From JBFISM01 sp041608535 (GTDB lineage Bacteria > Actinomycetota > Acidimicrobiia > Spongiisociales > UBA5794), in the NCBI GenBank assembly GCA_041608535.1, contig JBFISM010000041.1, positions 1 to 24,809 of the forward strand: a stretch of 24,809 bases of DNA, read 5' to 3'. The notes below the pieces were generated by a model. It did not search any database. It was given only the letters and a program-made list of their open reading frames with translations, and was not told the origin of the DNA. A program made the position numbers and the translations under genes. Below are positions 7,738-15,698 of this stretch, one piece after another. How positions within the stretch are numbered: position 1 is the first letter of the stretch; each line of letters begins with the position of its first letter.

Positions 7738-8225
7738 CAGTGCCTCCAGGCCGGCCACCCAGCTGGTGGCCATGCGCCATTGTGTCACACGATGCTCAGC
7801 AACGCTCCGTTCCATCCGGAAGCAGCCGAAACGGAAGATGGCGACGTTCATCACGTTCCGCCCCCGGGGTCTCGGGGCTGCCAAACTGGTCGACGTGTTG
7901 GTACTGAGCAACGAAGCCACCAGCCCCATTTCCGACGCGATCGCGGGCGCAGGCGTCCCGCAACGTCGTCTAGGCCTGGCTCGCCCGATCATCGTCGGCT
8001 CCTTCGTGCTTCTTGCCGGGCCGAAAACGCCAAACGGGGCCTCAACCGGCGGGCAGAACTCACGTGAGCCGCGAGGAGGCGCCTCAGAGTCTGATGCGTA
8101 GCTTTGAGGACCGCCGGGACAGGGTGGCGGCGGCTCACGCTCGACCCAAGCTACTGGCATCGAAGCCCGTCCGGACGACGCTTTGCGCTCTGGAACAAGA
8201 CGCTCGAGGTGGGTTCAGCGCTGGA
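7738..8225. other. Region without a recognisable gene
   Basis: Frames on both strands exist, for example about 7679-8101 plus, but none has a ribosome binding site, motif or plausible composition. It borders the mobile-element remnants to its right and is probably degenerate DNA. Confidence 0.5.
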
Positions 8226-8450
8226 CTAGCAGCACGAGGGCTCGGAGACAGGACCCGCACTGGTTGAGCGACTCGGCCAAGACCTCGGTTTGCGTTCCAA
8301 TAGCCGCTTGGCGCGGCTCGTGAAGTCCTCATCCTGACGGACCCGTTCGATCTCCGCCTTCAATGCGTCGATGATCAGACAATTCACGCTGGTGCCCTTG
8401 ACCCGTGCGACGGCTTCGGCGTCATCAGGGAGCCGGAGCTCCTCGCCGCA
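8226..8450 (-). pseudogene. Ribbon-helix-helix (antitoxin-like) protein remnant
   Basis: The minus strand reads LRLPDDAEAVARVKGTSVNC, then LIIDALKAEIERVRQDEDFT, then SRAKRLLERK. This is the beta-strand plus two-helix pattern of small ribbon-helix-helix proteins, many of which are antitoxins or plasmid/chromosome-encoded DNA binders. The N-terminus has no start codon of its own: upstream of about 8450 the frame runs antisense to the recombinase remnant. Around 8310 an AAA run appears to carry one base too many; the next frame reads ERNRGLGRVAQ, closer to the expected ERN-type ending. No toxin partner (PIN, RelE, MazF) is recognisable beside it. It is a dead or truncated copy. Confidence 0.55.
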
Positions 8451-8772
8451 CACCTTGCCATCCAAGTCGACGACGACCCGGCTGCGCTCGTGTTCACCTC
8501 GCCGCTGGGTCGGGCCCTCCGCAACAGCAACTTCCGGCGCCAGGTGTGGTACCGGGCTGTGTTCGAGGCCGGGCTCTCCAGCGATCTCCGGATCCATGAC
8601 TTGAGGCACACCTGCGCATCGCTGCTCATGTCCGAGGGCGCTCATCCCAAAGCGGTTCAGGCGCACCTGGGCCACTCGTAGATCTCCGTGACTATGGATC
8701 CGCTACGGCCACCTCTTCCCCTCCGACATGGAAGCCCTCGCCGCAGCGTTGGACGAGGCACGATCCCGTGCA
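8427..8772 (+). pseudogene. Tyrosine recombinase/phage integrase, C-terminal remnant
   Basis: This is the catalytic end of a tyrosine recombinase, the enzyme that integrates and excises mobile elements. It reads REPELLAAHL, then LVFTSPLGRALRNSNFRRQV, then the box II core RIHDLRHTCASLLMSEGAHP with H-x-L-R-H (8595-8609), then AVQAHLGHS. A TAG at 8679-8681 stands where family members have a Ser codon. Reading continues as ISVTMD, then an extra C at 8700/8701 shifts the frame, and DRYGHLFPSDMEALAAALDE follows with the nucleophile Tyr codon at 8704-8706. The N-terminal half with box I Arg is absent, replaced by the antitoxin-like remnant on the other strand. It cannot be functional. The broken gene lies about 250 bases from the 3' end of a tRNA-Arg, the usual target for such enzymes. 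Confidence 0.8.
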
Positions 8773-8986
8773 ATCGATCACGGCCTCGACCCGGAGGAAC
8801 CAGGTCGCTATGCAGCTGCCGAGACGCTAGGGACCTCCCCGGGCGTGCTAACGGGGCCTGGGGGCGTAAGACAGGTGCTCGTAGGGCCGCCCGACGAGCC
8901 GATTTCAGCCGCCGCAGCTCGATCTCTCGCGGACCAAATGCGGACCAGCGACGGTCTACGCATCGCACACCGCTTCCCAGAACGAC
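8773..8986. other. Spacer between integrase remnant and tRNA
   Basis: The frame of the integrase tail stays open through this stretch but shows no recognisable sequence after about 8772. I saw no second copy of the tRNA 3' end (an att duplicate) here. Confidence 0.4.
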
Positions 8987-9016
8987 CGAAACCCGTTGCG
9001 CTGCAACGGGGTTTCG
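8987..9016 (-). terminator. Hairpin terminator of tRNA-Arg
   Basis: The arms CGAAACCCGTTGC and GCAACGGGGTTTCG pair over 13 bp with one bulged G and a three-base loop. It starts five bases after the tRNA 3' end on the minus strand. The stem ends in AAA/TTT pairs rather than a free U-run, but length and position make a terminator the best reading. Confidence 0.7.
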
Positions 9017-9020
9017 CCAG

Positions 9021-9094
9021 CACGCCCGGAGGGACTCGAACCCCCAACCTTCTGATCCGTAGTCAGACGCTCTGTCCAATTGAGCTACGGGCGC
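9021..9094 (-). tRNA. tRNA-Arg (anticodon ACG)
   Basis: Read on the minus strand, the cloverleaf folds fully. The acceptor 5' arm is GCGCCCG, pairing with CGGGCGT through a G-U end pair. The D arm is GCTC/GAGC. The anticodon stem TCTGA/TCAGA encloses the loop CTACGGA with anticodon ACG, and the T arm GGGGG/CCCTC encloses TTCGAGT. The ACG anticodon (A34 becomes inosine through TadA) reads CGU, CGC and CGA. The 3' CCA is not encoded. It is a frequent insertion site for integrative elements, which fits the integrase remnant beyond its 3' end. Confidence 0.96.
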
Positions 9095-9197
9095 AGGGAA
9101 TCCGGTCAGATCGCCGGATTCGGCCAGTATCGTACCTGCCGACACGACCGGCGGTGACATCGGCCAGCGGGAACCGCACGGTCCACCCCGACGTCGA

Positions 9198-10109
9198 ATG
9201 AGCATGAACCACCGAACTGCATTTCTTGCCGCCCTCATCGCCGCAGTCCTCGTGCTTGGCGCCTGTGGCACCGACTCGACCGATCCCACCGAAGCCGGAG
9301 GAACCGACACGACCACCATCCCTCCCACAGACAACGAGACGACGAGCACCAGCACATCCGGTGCACCCATCGAAGGGATCCCGTCGGAGACCCGCCTCCT
9401 GTTGACCTTCGACAGTGGCGGCGGGTTCGTCCCGGTGGAGTTCAACCTCACCGACCTCACCGACTACACGGTTTACACCGACGGGCGCGTGATCATCGGC
9501 CGAAGCGACGAGGGCTACCCCATGCCGGCGATGCCGCAGTACCGCGAGACCAGGATCGACGAAGAGACACTCGTGCAGATCCTCGGGCTCATCGACCGAC
9601 TCGGGATCGCCGAAATCACCCAGGAGGCGAACCTGGAGATGCAGCGCACCATCGCCGACGCCAGCACCGAGACGGCGACGTACTACGACGAGGACGGTAA
9701 CCCTCACCGCTATTCGGTGTATGCCCTCGGCATGAGTGAATTCGAGGACGCCGACGGCCGCGTGGCCGTGATGAAGGAGCTATTCGACCTGCTCAACCAA
9801 ATAGACCGAAGTGGCGCCAACCCGGTGCCGCCAACCGGTCTCCAGGTGTGGATCGGCGAGGTCGACCCGGATCCGAGCTTCCACGAAGTGAGGCCGTGGG
9901 CGTTCGACTTCGCCCCGATCACCACCAGCGAATCGTTCGGGTACGCCTGCCGGGTGCTGACTGGTGCCGAAGCGGATACGGCGGCAGCCGCCTTGGCCGA
10001 CGCAACCAACGCCACCTTGTGGAGCGAACTGGACGGCCCCGCATACTCAGTGGTCGCCAAGCCGCTCCTCGAGGGCGAGCACGCCGAGTGCGACGACATC
10101 GACTACTGA
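9198..10109 (+). CDS. Secreted lipoprotein of unknown function
   Basis: A 303-aa protein with an N-terminal lipoprotein signal: a short basic start (MNHR), a hydrophobic stretch at residues 8-20, and the lipobox L20-G21-A22-C23. Cys23 would be lipidated after export, anchoring the protein outside the membrane. A Thr/Ser/Asp-rich linker (24-60) follows. The folded part (about 64-300) has many acidic and aromatic residues, with segments such as TRLLLTFDSGGGF, YTVYTDGRVI and GLQVWIGEVDPDP. Two Cys (near FGYACRV and EHAECDD) could form a disulfide. I do not recognise the domain. M1 (9198) and M3 (9204) are both possible starts and no clear ribosome binding site precedes them. The gene stands alone between the tRNA (opposite strand) and the DUF885 gene. 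Confidence 0.82.
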   Translation: MSMNHRTAFLAALIAAVLVLGACGTDSTDPTEAGGTDTTTIPPTDNETTSTSTSGAPIEGIPSETRLLLTFDSGGGFVPVEFNLTDLTDYTVYTDGRVIIGRSDEGYPMPAMPQYRETRIDEETLVQILGLIDRLGIAEITQEANLEMQRTIADASTETATYYDEDGNPHRYSVYALGMSEFEDADGRVAVMKELFDLLNQIDRSGANPVPPTGLQVWIGEVDPDPSFHEVRPWAFDFAPITTSESFGYACRVLTGAEADTAAAALADATNATLWSELDGPAYSVVAKPLLEGEHAECDDIDY

Positions 10110-10128
10110 GATCTGGATGAGAAGGCGC

Positions 10129-10141
10129 GGCACCGTGTGCC
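10129..10141. terminator. Weak terminator-like hairpin after the lipoprotein gene
   Basis: GGCAC and GTGCC form a 5-bp stem with a CGT loop about 20 bases after the lipoprotein stop. The sequence after it is pyrimidine-rich (TTGTCTCCCTCT), but the stem is short. Confidence 0.3.
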
Positions 10142-10232
10142 TTGTCTCCCTCTCGCCCGCATTACGGTGCTCCCAGCCGGTTGAGCCGGATCGGGCCCAC
10201 GAAGCTCAGGACGCGGGCAGGAGAGGACGAGG

Positions 10233-11891
10233 TTGAATCAAGAACTGCACGAGCTCGGCGTCGAGTACTGGGAGTGGAAGCTCGCCACCAACCCGACGAG
10301 TGCGCTGATGCTCGGCGATCATCGCTACGACGACCAGTTCGAGCACACCAGCCGTGAAGCCGAAGACGCCGAGATCGCGGCCCTGCGCCGCTTCTCCTCC
10401 ATAGCTGCAGCCATCGATCCGGCTGGGCTGACCGACGACGAGCAGATCTCACGGGAGCTGCTCATCTTCGAGGCCTCGACCAAGGCGGACGAACTGGAGA
10501 TGCGCTGGGCGGAACTGGCGGCGAATCACACCATCGGCCTCCAAGCAATGATGCCGGTCACCGTTCCCCAATTCCCGCTGATTGAACCGGAGCATGCGCT
10601 GGCGATGATTCCGAAGTACGAGGAGTTCGCCCGCTGCGTGCGTGAGATGGCCGATCGGCTCCGGCAAGGCGTCGCCAGCGGGAGGACGCCACCGGCGCAC
10701 TCGGTGGCCGCGACGGTCCACCAGCTCGACGACTACCTGGGGTCGCCGCTGGCAGAGGATCCCTACCTGCGGCTGCGTGTGCCCGATGCCTTCGACGAGG
10801 AACGGACGGCGGAGTGGAAGGCGCGAATCGCCCGCACCATCACCGACCACGTGCGTCCGGCCTGGGAGCTGTATCGCAACGTGCTGGCCGACGAGATCGC
10901 CCCGGTGGCTCGACCCGACTCGATGCCGGGGGCGTGCGGGTTGCCCGACGGCGACGAGATCTACCGGCGCGCCATCCGTCGCCACACTTCGGTGGAGCTG
11001 AGCCCCGAGGAGATCCACCAGATCGGGCTCGACCAGATCGCCAAGCTCGACGATGAGTACCGAACACTCGGCGGCGAAGTACTGGGTACCACGGCGCTCG
11101 ACGAGATCTACACGACGCTGCGCGAGGACCCAACGCTGCTCTTCCGTGACGGAGCCAGCATCGTGGCGGCTTCGGAACGGGCGCTCGCCAAGGCGAATGC
11201 CGCCATGGGCGACTGGTTCGGACGCCTCCCCGAGGCGCCGTGTGTGGTGAGGGAGACCGCCTCGGGACCGACGGCCTTCTATCACCGCCCCGCGGCAGAC
11301 GGCAGCCGGCCCGGCACCTTCTTCGTCAACACCGCGGATCCCAGCCGCTGGCACACGTTCGAGATCGAGGCCATGGCCTATCACGAAGGCATCCCCGGCC
11401 ATCATCTCCAGCTGGCCATTGCCGGCGAGCTGGTAGGAACACCGGAGTTTCGCAAGCACGCCCACATCACGGCGTATGCGGAAGGTTGGGGTCTGTACTC
11501 AGAGCGGCTGGCCGACGAGATGGGCCTCTACAGCGGGTCCCTGGAGAGGATCGGGATGCTGTCGGCAGACTCGATGCGAGCTTGCCGCCTCGTCGTGGAC
11601 ACGGGGATCCACGTGATGGAGTGGAGCAGGCAGCAGGCAATCGACTTCTTCCTGGCCAACTCACCCATCACGAGAACGACGGTCGAGGGCGAAGTGGACC
11701 GCTACATCGGCTGGCCGGGACAGGCGCTGGCGTACATGATCGGTCGTCTCGAGATCATGAAGTACCGGAGCGACGCCGAGGAACGTCTGGGCGACCGGTT
11801 CGACATCCAGGGTTTCCACGATGTGGTCCTCGGCTCCGGGCTGGTGCCCCTCCCCACCCTGGAGCGCATGATCAGCCAGTGGGCCGCTTGA
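10233..11891 (+). CDS. DUF885 family protein, putative zinc metallopeptidase
   Basis: A 552-aa protein covering the usual DUF885 length. The key motif is AYHEGIPGHHLQ (382-393), the family's H-E-x-x-P-G-H zinc-binding signature, with H384, E385 and H390. Downstream, AYAEGWGLYSERLADEMG (414-431) supplies the likely third ligand, E417. VVDTGIH (454-460) and YIGWPGQALAYMIG (491-504) are further conserved blocks, the latter near the C-terminal active-site wall. The fold resembles helical zincins such as M2/M32 carboxypeptidases. Natural substrates are mostly unknown. There is no signal peptide, so it is probably cytoplasmic. The TTG start at 10233 follows an AGGAGAGGACGAGG purine stretch, and the N-terminus ELHELGVEYWEWKLATNPTS aligns with the family start. 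It is probably transcribed alone or with the membrane protein that follows after 76 bases. Confidence 0.88.
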   Translation: MNQELHELGVEYWEWKLATNPTSALMLGDHRYDDQFEHTSREAEDAEIAALRRFSSIAAAIDPAGLTDDEQISRELLIFEASTKADELEMRWAELAANHTIGLQAMMPVTVPQFPLIEPEHALAMIPKYEEFARCVREMADRLRQGVASGRTPPAHSVAATVHQLDDYLGSPLAEDPYLRLRVPDAFDEERTAEWKARIARTITDHVRPAWELYRNVLADEIAPVARPDSMPGACGLPDGDEIYRRAIRRHTSVELSPEEIHQIGLDQIAKLDDEYRTLGGEVLGTTALDEIYTTLREDPTLLFRDGASIVAASERALAKANAAMGDWFGRLPEAPCVVRETASGPTAFYHRPAADGSRPGTFFVNTADPSRWHTFEIEAMAYHEGIPGHHLQLAIAGELVGTPEFRKHAHITAYAEGWGLYSERLADEMGLYSGSLERIGMLSADSMRACRLVVDTGIHVMEWSRQQAIDFFLANSPITRTTVEGEVDRYIGWPGQALAYMIGRLEIMKYRSDAEERLGDRFDIQGFHDVVLGSGLVPLPTLERMISQWAA

Positions 11892-11967
11892 GCGAAGCAA
11901 CGTATCCGCCGGCCACCAGCTGACTCTCCCATTTGTCATACTTCGTGGTGTGGCAGGAGGGTGAGTT

Positions 11968-14331
11968 GTGACCCCAGTACAGCCTCCGCCACCGGCGGTG
12001 GCCGGGGTGGAGCACCAGATCACCGAGCTGCGGGTGCACGGCGTTGGCGGATCGACGCCCGAGGAGCTGCTCTGTTTGCCGAACGTCGAGCAGGTAGCCG
12101 GAGATGACGACGCCGGGTTCTTCCGGCCGTGCTCGTGGATCACGATCAGCGGTCCGCCGCGGAACCTGGAGGCATACTCGTGGGGAGGGATCACCTCGCG
12201 CGCCCGCACCAGAGCGTTGTGGCTGCTGCTCCTCCCCTTTGCGTTGATGAATGTAACCGGCTGGATGGGAGGACGACCCGCCGGTGCGGCCGGTCCGCCG
12301 ACGTGGCGCCGCAGGCTCAATGTCTGGCTGATACGTCTCCAAGGGCTGTTCGTGAGTGTGGCGGTGGCCACGATGGTGTCCGTCCTCACCATCGACATGA
12401 TCGGCATCAACTGCGTGCAGCAGGGGCCGTGCACCGATCGCTGGTACCTCTCGCCGTGGAAGTGGTGGGCCGCCACCCCGGCCGACGGAGCGGCAATCGG
12501 GATCGCCACCGCCGCGATCTTCATGCTCGGCTTGGCGTGGGTGGCGCGCTTGGGCCAACGAAGGCTCGGCACCGGTCCCGACGAGGGCGAGCGCGGCGAG
12601 GATCCGGCGCTGGTCGGTCAGATCACCGACGACACGTTCTGGGGCCGTCAGGACCTCGAGCTTCGGCTCGGCAAGCTCCATGCGGCGGTGACCCTTTCGA
12701 TCATCGGGATCCTCGGCGCAGCAGCGGGATGGTCACTCGGCATCGACGAGCCGCTGTTGACCGGGGCAGTCGTCGTGCTCGCCGCCTCGATCGTCGTCTC
12801 GCTGTGGCTGCTGTTCGCCGTCGGCACGGTCATGCGTGACGTCGTGTTCAAGGCAGTCGGTCTTGTCGCCGGGGCCGCCGTCGTCGTTGCCATCGCGACG
12901 ATGCTCCTCACAGAACAACCGATCGCTACTGCCGACGCCGGCATAGGCACCAGTGTCTGGGTCGTGTTCTGGGCCTGGGCCGGTTTCTATGGGCTCCTCT
13001 GGGCCACGTATGTCGTGCGCTGGGCGGGGCGAGCCCGCCGCCACCGGAGCCCTGATGAGCAGACCGATGACGGACCAAGGACCAAACCAGCCACAGGTCA
13101 GACGCGACCCGATGAGGAGTGGATTCCCCAAGCGCTGTGGCGGCTTCGGGTGCGGGCGTCGTCCTGGTGGATCGACGAAGCCAATCCCATCCTCGATCTG
13201 CGGAGTGCAGTCCCGATCCTGGGAGCCGGCATCAGCCTCGTCATCCTGGCCGGCGTCATCCTTCGATTCGACGAACTGCTGGGGACCGGATACCAGCTGG
13301 CGATCGTCGAGTACGTGTCGGCTTTTGGCGCGCTGTGGGTCGCCGCAGTCGCGGTCACCGGCTTCTGGGTCTGGTTCACCAACCCGGGACGCGACCTGAA
13401 CGAGATTCGCCAGCGCTTCGAGCTCGACAACAAAGAGCTCACGGATGCCGACAAGCGATGGATGCGGCAGATCCGCTCCGCAGAGTCTGCGGCGAAGCTC
13501 ACCGACCGCGTTGACACCATGATCACGGTGCCCGCCGTGATCCTCTTCGCCGGCATCATGCTTGCGGTGTTCTGGGAACCGGCCAGCCGGGTCGCCTCGT
13601 TCACCTCACCGCTGGCCTCGGTGGTCCTCAGCCTGATACCGATCGGCCTCATCGCGGCGATGAACAGCCTCTACCGCAGTCGCAATTTCCGCCGGTCGCT
13701 CGGGATCATCTGGGACGTCGCCACTTTCTGGCCACGCTGGTACCACCCGTGGGCACCGCCTTCGTACGGAGAACGCGCCGTGCCCCATCTGGCGCACCGC
13801 ATCCGCAAGCTGACGGAAGGGGACGGCCGGGTCATCCTGTCGGCGCACAGCCAGGGAACCGTGCTCGTGGCGGCGGCGCTCGAGCAGCTCGAACCCGAGA
13901 CGTTGCGCAAGGTTGCGGTGATCACCCACGGCTCCCCACTCAACCGGCTCTATGCGCGCTACTTTCCCAAGCACTTCACGGTGGACCGGTTCAAGGAACT
14001 CGCCGATGCGAGCGGGCCACCCGGGGATTTGGCGTGGTGCAATCTCTTCAGACTCACCGACTACATCGGTGGTCCGGTGTTCTCCGAGCCACCCCGATTG
14101 CGTCGGATAGAGGAGGCCGAAGGCGACACCCCGTACCGTGATCGGCTCGTCGACGATCCCCACGATGCGAACCCGGCAATGGTTGGCGATCCGCGTCCCC
14201 GTACCCGCAATCACTCCGAGTACTACGTGCAACCTGAGTACGGCGCCACCATCCAGCACTATGCGGCCTCGCTGGCAAGGGCAGCACCACCGGCCACGCC
14301 CGCCCCGCGGGTGGCCCATCCGGTGAGATAG
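11968..14331 (+). CDS. Large polytopic membrane protein with a split alpha/beta-hydrolase domain
   Basis: A 787-aa protein. Residues 19-36 (TELRVHGVGGSTPEELL) resemble the first strand and oxyanion loop (HGxGG) of serine alpha/beta-hydrolases. About eleven hydrophobic segments follow between residues 82 and 566, with a charged cytoplasmic-like loop near 353-385. After the last of them, residues 605-770 hold RVILSAHSQGTVLVAAALEQ with nucleophile candidate S628 (A-H-S-Q-G, a GxSxG variant). TDYIGGPVF (D698) and RNHSEYYV (H749) then fit a Ser-Asp-His triad. The hydrolase fold thus seems to be assembled from both ends around a membrane insert. I infer a membrane-bound esterase or lipase; the substrate is unknown. 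The GTG start has GGAGGG eight bases ahead. It sits between the DUF885 and M24 genes, all on the plus strand. Confidence 0.8.
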   Translation: MTPVQPPPPAVAGVEHQITELRVHGVGGSTPEELLCLPNVEQVAGDDDAGFFRPCSWITISGPPRNLEAYSWGGITSRARTRALWLLLLPFALMNVTGWMGGRPAGAAGPPTWRRRLNVWLIRLQGLFVSVAVATMVSVLTIDMIGINCVQQGPCTDRWYLSPWKWWAATPADGAAIGIATAAIFMLGLAWVARLGQRRLGTGPDEGERGEDPALVGQITDDTFWGRQDLELRLGKLHAAVTLSIIGILGAAAGWSLGIDEPLLTGAVVVLAASIVVSLWLLFAVGTVMRDVVFKAVGLVAGAAVVVAIATMLLTEQPIATADAGIGTSVWVVFWAWAGFYGLLWATYVVRWAGRARRHRSPDEQTDDGPRTKPATGQTRPDEEWIPQALWRLRVRASSWWIDEANPILDLRSAVPILGAGISLVILAGVILRFDELLGTGYQLAIVEYVSAFGALWVAAVAVTGFWVWFTNPGRDLNEIRQRFELDNKELTDADKRWMRQIRSAESAAKLTDRVDTMITVPAVILFAGIMLAVFWEPASRVASFTSPLASVVLSLIPIGLIAAMNSLYRSRNFRRSLGIIWDVATFWPRWYHPWAPPSYGERAVPHLAHRIRKLTEGDGRVILSAHSQGTVLVAAALEQLEPETLRKVAVITHGSPLNRLYARYFPKHFTVDRFKELADASGPPGDLAWCNLFRLTDYIGGPVFSEPPRLRRIEEAEGDTPYRDRLVDDPHDANPAMVGDPRPRTRNHSEYYVQPEYGATIQHYAASLARAAPPATPAPRVAHPVR

Positions 14332-14375
14332 CATCGTCCCGAGCTCGTCGCTCGGGTCGCTCGGAAGGAAAAGTC

Positions 14376-15596
14376 GTGTCACGCTACGCCAAGGGATCGT
14401 TCGCCGTCGACTGGGAAGACCGCTACGACATGGCGGCGCTGCGCACCGGGCGGGTGGCGGCCGCACAGAAAGCCATCGCCGATGCCGGACTCGACTCCGT
14501 GCTCCTGTGGAAAGACGAGAACGTCCGCTATCTCACCGGGCTGCGCGCCCAGCTCATCGCGGGCAAGACGACATCGCTCAACGGTGTGTTGCTCACTCCC
14601 AGCGCCGATCCCGTGCTGCTGACATCGGGCGGCGAGATCGACAAGGCAAGGTTCGGCATGTCGTGGATCGGCGAGGCCCATGCCATCCCCATCATGGAGC
14701 AGGCCGAACTGGTCGATGGGTTCGTCACCGGAATCCTCACCCCGATCCTGCGGGAGCGTGGTCTGGTCCAGGGGAAGGTCGGCGTCGATCAGGCGAACAT
14801 CTCGTTCGTCAACGCCATGCGCCGCCACCTCCCCGATCTCGAGCTGGAAGACGGCGATGCCGTTATGCAACGAGCTCGCCTCATCAAGAGCGACCACGAG
14901 GTGGCCATCATCGAGGAGGCCTGCGCTATCGGCGACAGCGTCACCCAACGAGCCCTCGACGAGACGAAGGCCGGGCGGCGGGAGCTGGAGGTTGCCGGCG
15001 ATGCGATGCAAACGCTGTTCTACCTCGGCGGCGAGATGGCCCACGTCATCACACCGTTCGTGGCCTCGGGGGAGCACATGTCGCCGCCGCACCGCCTGGC
15101 AACCGACAAGATCATGCGCAACCAGGACCTGTGCTTCATCGACATCGGAGCGATGTGGAACGGCTACTTCGCCGATATCGGGCGTACCACGATCGTCGGC
15201 CGGCCGTCCAAGCAGCAGCAGAAGATCTACACCGCAGTCTACGAGGGCCTGCACGCCGGGTTCGAGAAGATGCGCCCGGGCTTCACCAACCAGGATGCCG
15301 CCGACGCCATCATCGAGAAGATCGGCGACCACGGCCTCGCCGACCACCTCTTCTCGCTCTTCATCGGTCACGGCATCGGGATGGGTGCCAACGAACCTCC
15401 GTACATCGGCGAAACGCTGCCGGGCGCCACCGTGTACGAGTTCCAGCCCAACATGGTCTTCGCCGTCGAGCCGCTGGTGTGGGTTCCCAACGTTCGCGGC
15501 GGCGGCGGAGTCCGGATCGAGGACATGGTCCTCATCACCGAGGACGCCCCGCACATCCTCAGTCGCGTCGAGTACGAAGACAAACTCCTCACCTGA
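14376..15596 (+). CDS. M24 family metallopeptidase (Xaa-Pro aminopeptidase-like)
   Basis: A 406-aa two-domain protein. Residues 1-165 form the creatinase/prolidase N-terminal domain, and the rest is the pita-bread catalytic domain. The dinuclear metal ligands are all present: D256 and D267 in FIDIGAMWNGYFADIGRT, H332 in IGHGIGM, E365 in VFAVEPLV and E382 in VRIEDMVL. Members cleave the N-terminal residue before proline, or hydrolyse creatine-like substrates; the exact substrate cannot be read from sequence. It is cytoplasmic, with no signal peptide. The GTG start at 14376 has GGAAGGA seven bases ahead. It follows the membrane hydrolase by 44 bases and ends just before a strong hairpin (15601-15623). 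Confidence 0.9.
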   Translation: MSRYAKGSFAVDWEDRYDMAALRTGRVAAAQKAIADAGLDSVLLWKDENVRYLTGLRAQLIAGKTTSLNGVLLTPSADPVLLTSGGEIDKARFGMSWIGEAHAIPIMEQAELVDGFVTGILTPILRERGLVQGKVGVDQANISFVNAMRRHLPDLELEDGDAVMQRARLIKSDHEVAIIEEACAIGDSVTQRALDETKAGRRELEVAGDAMQTLFYLGGEMAHVITPFVASGEHMSPPHRLATDKIMRNQDLCFIDIGAMWNGYFADIGRTTIVGRPSKQQQKIYTAVYEGLHAGFEKMRPGFTNQDAADAIIEKIGDHGLADHLFSLFIGHGIGMGANEPPYIGETLPGATVYEFQPNMVFAVEPLVWVPNVRGGGGVRIEDMVLITEDAPHILSRVEYEDKLLT

Positions 15597-15597
15597 C

Positions 15598-15627
15598 GAT
15601 CTGTCCCCCCAACGGGGGGACAGACCC
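15598..15627. repeat. Hairpin repeat, possible terminator after the M24 gene
   Basis: CTGTCCCCCC (15601-15610) and GGGGGGACAG (15614-15623) form a perfect 10-bp stem with an AAC loop, starting four bases after the M24 stop. No T-run follows. The flanking GATCTGTCCCCC start and GGGGGGACAGACCC end recur in the array at 17855-18238, so this is a single dispersed copy of that repeat family. It may also end transcription or protect the 3' end. Confidence 0.75.
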
Positions 15628-15698
15628 GAACCCCAACGTCTCAGCGACCCCAGCTTGTCTGGGCACGGCCGAGGCGCTGGCGCGAGTAGCCTCCGGCG

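Noticed and set aside
7594..8160. A 188-aa protein extending the small Lys-rich protein upstream
   Set aside because: The extension has no ribosome binding site and Pro/Arg-rich noncoding composition, whereas the internal ATG at 7737 has a strong one.
8013..8267. An 84-codon plus-strand frame before the mobile-element remnants
   Set aside because: It has no ribosome binding site and no motif, and its far end overlaps the antitoxin-like remnant on the other strand.
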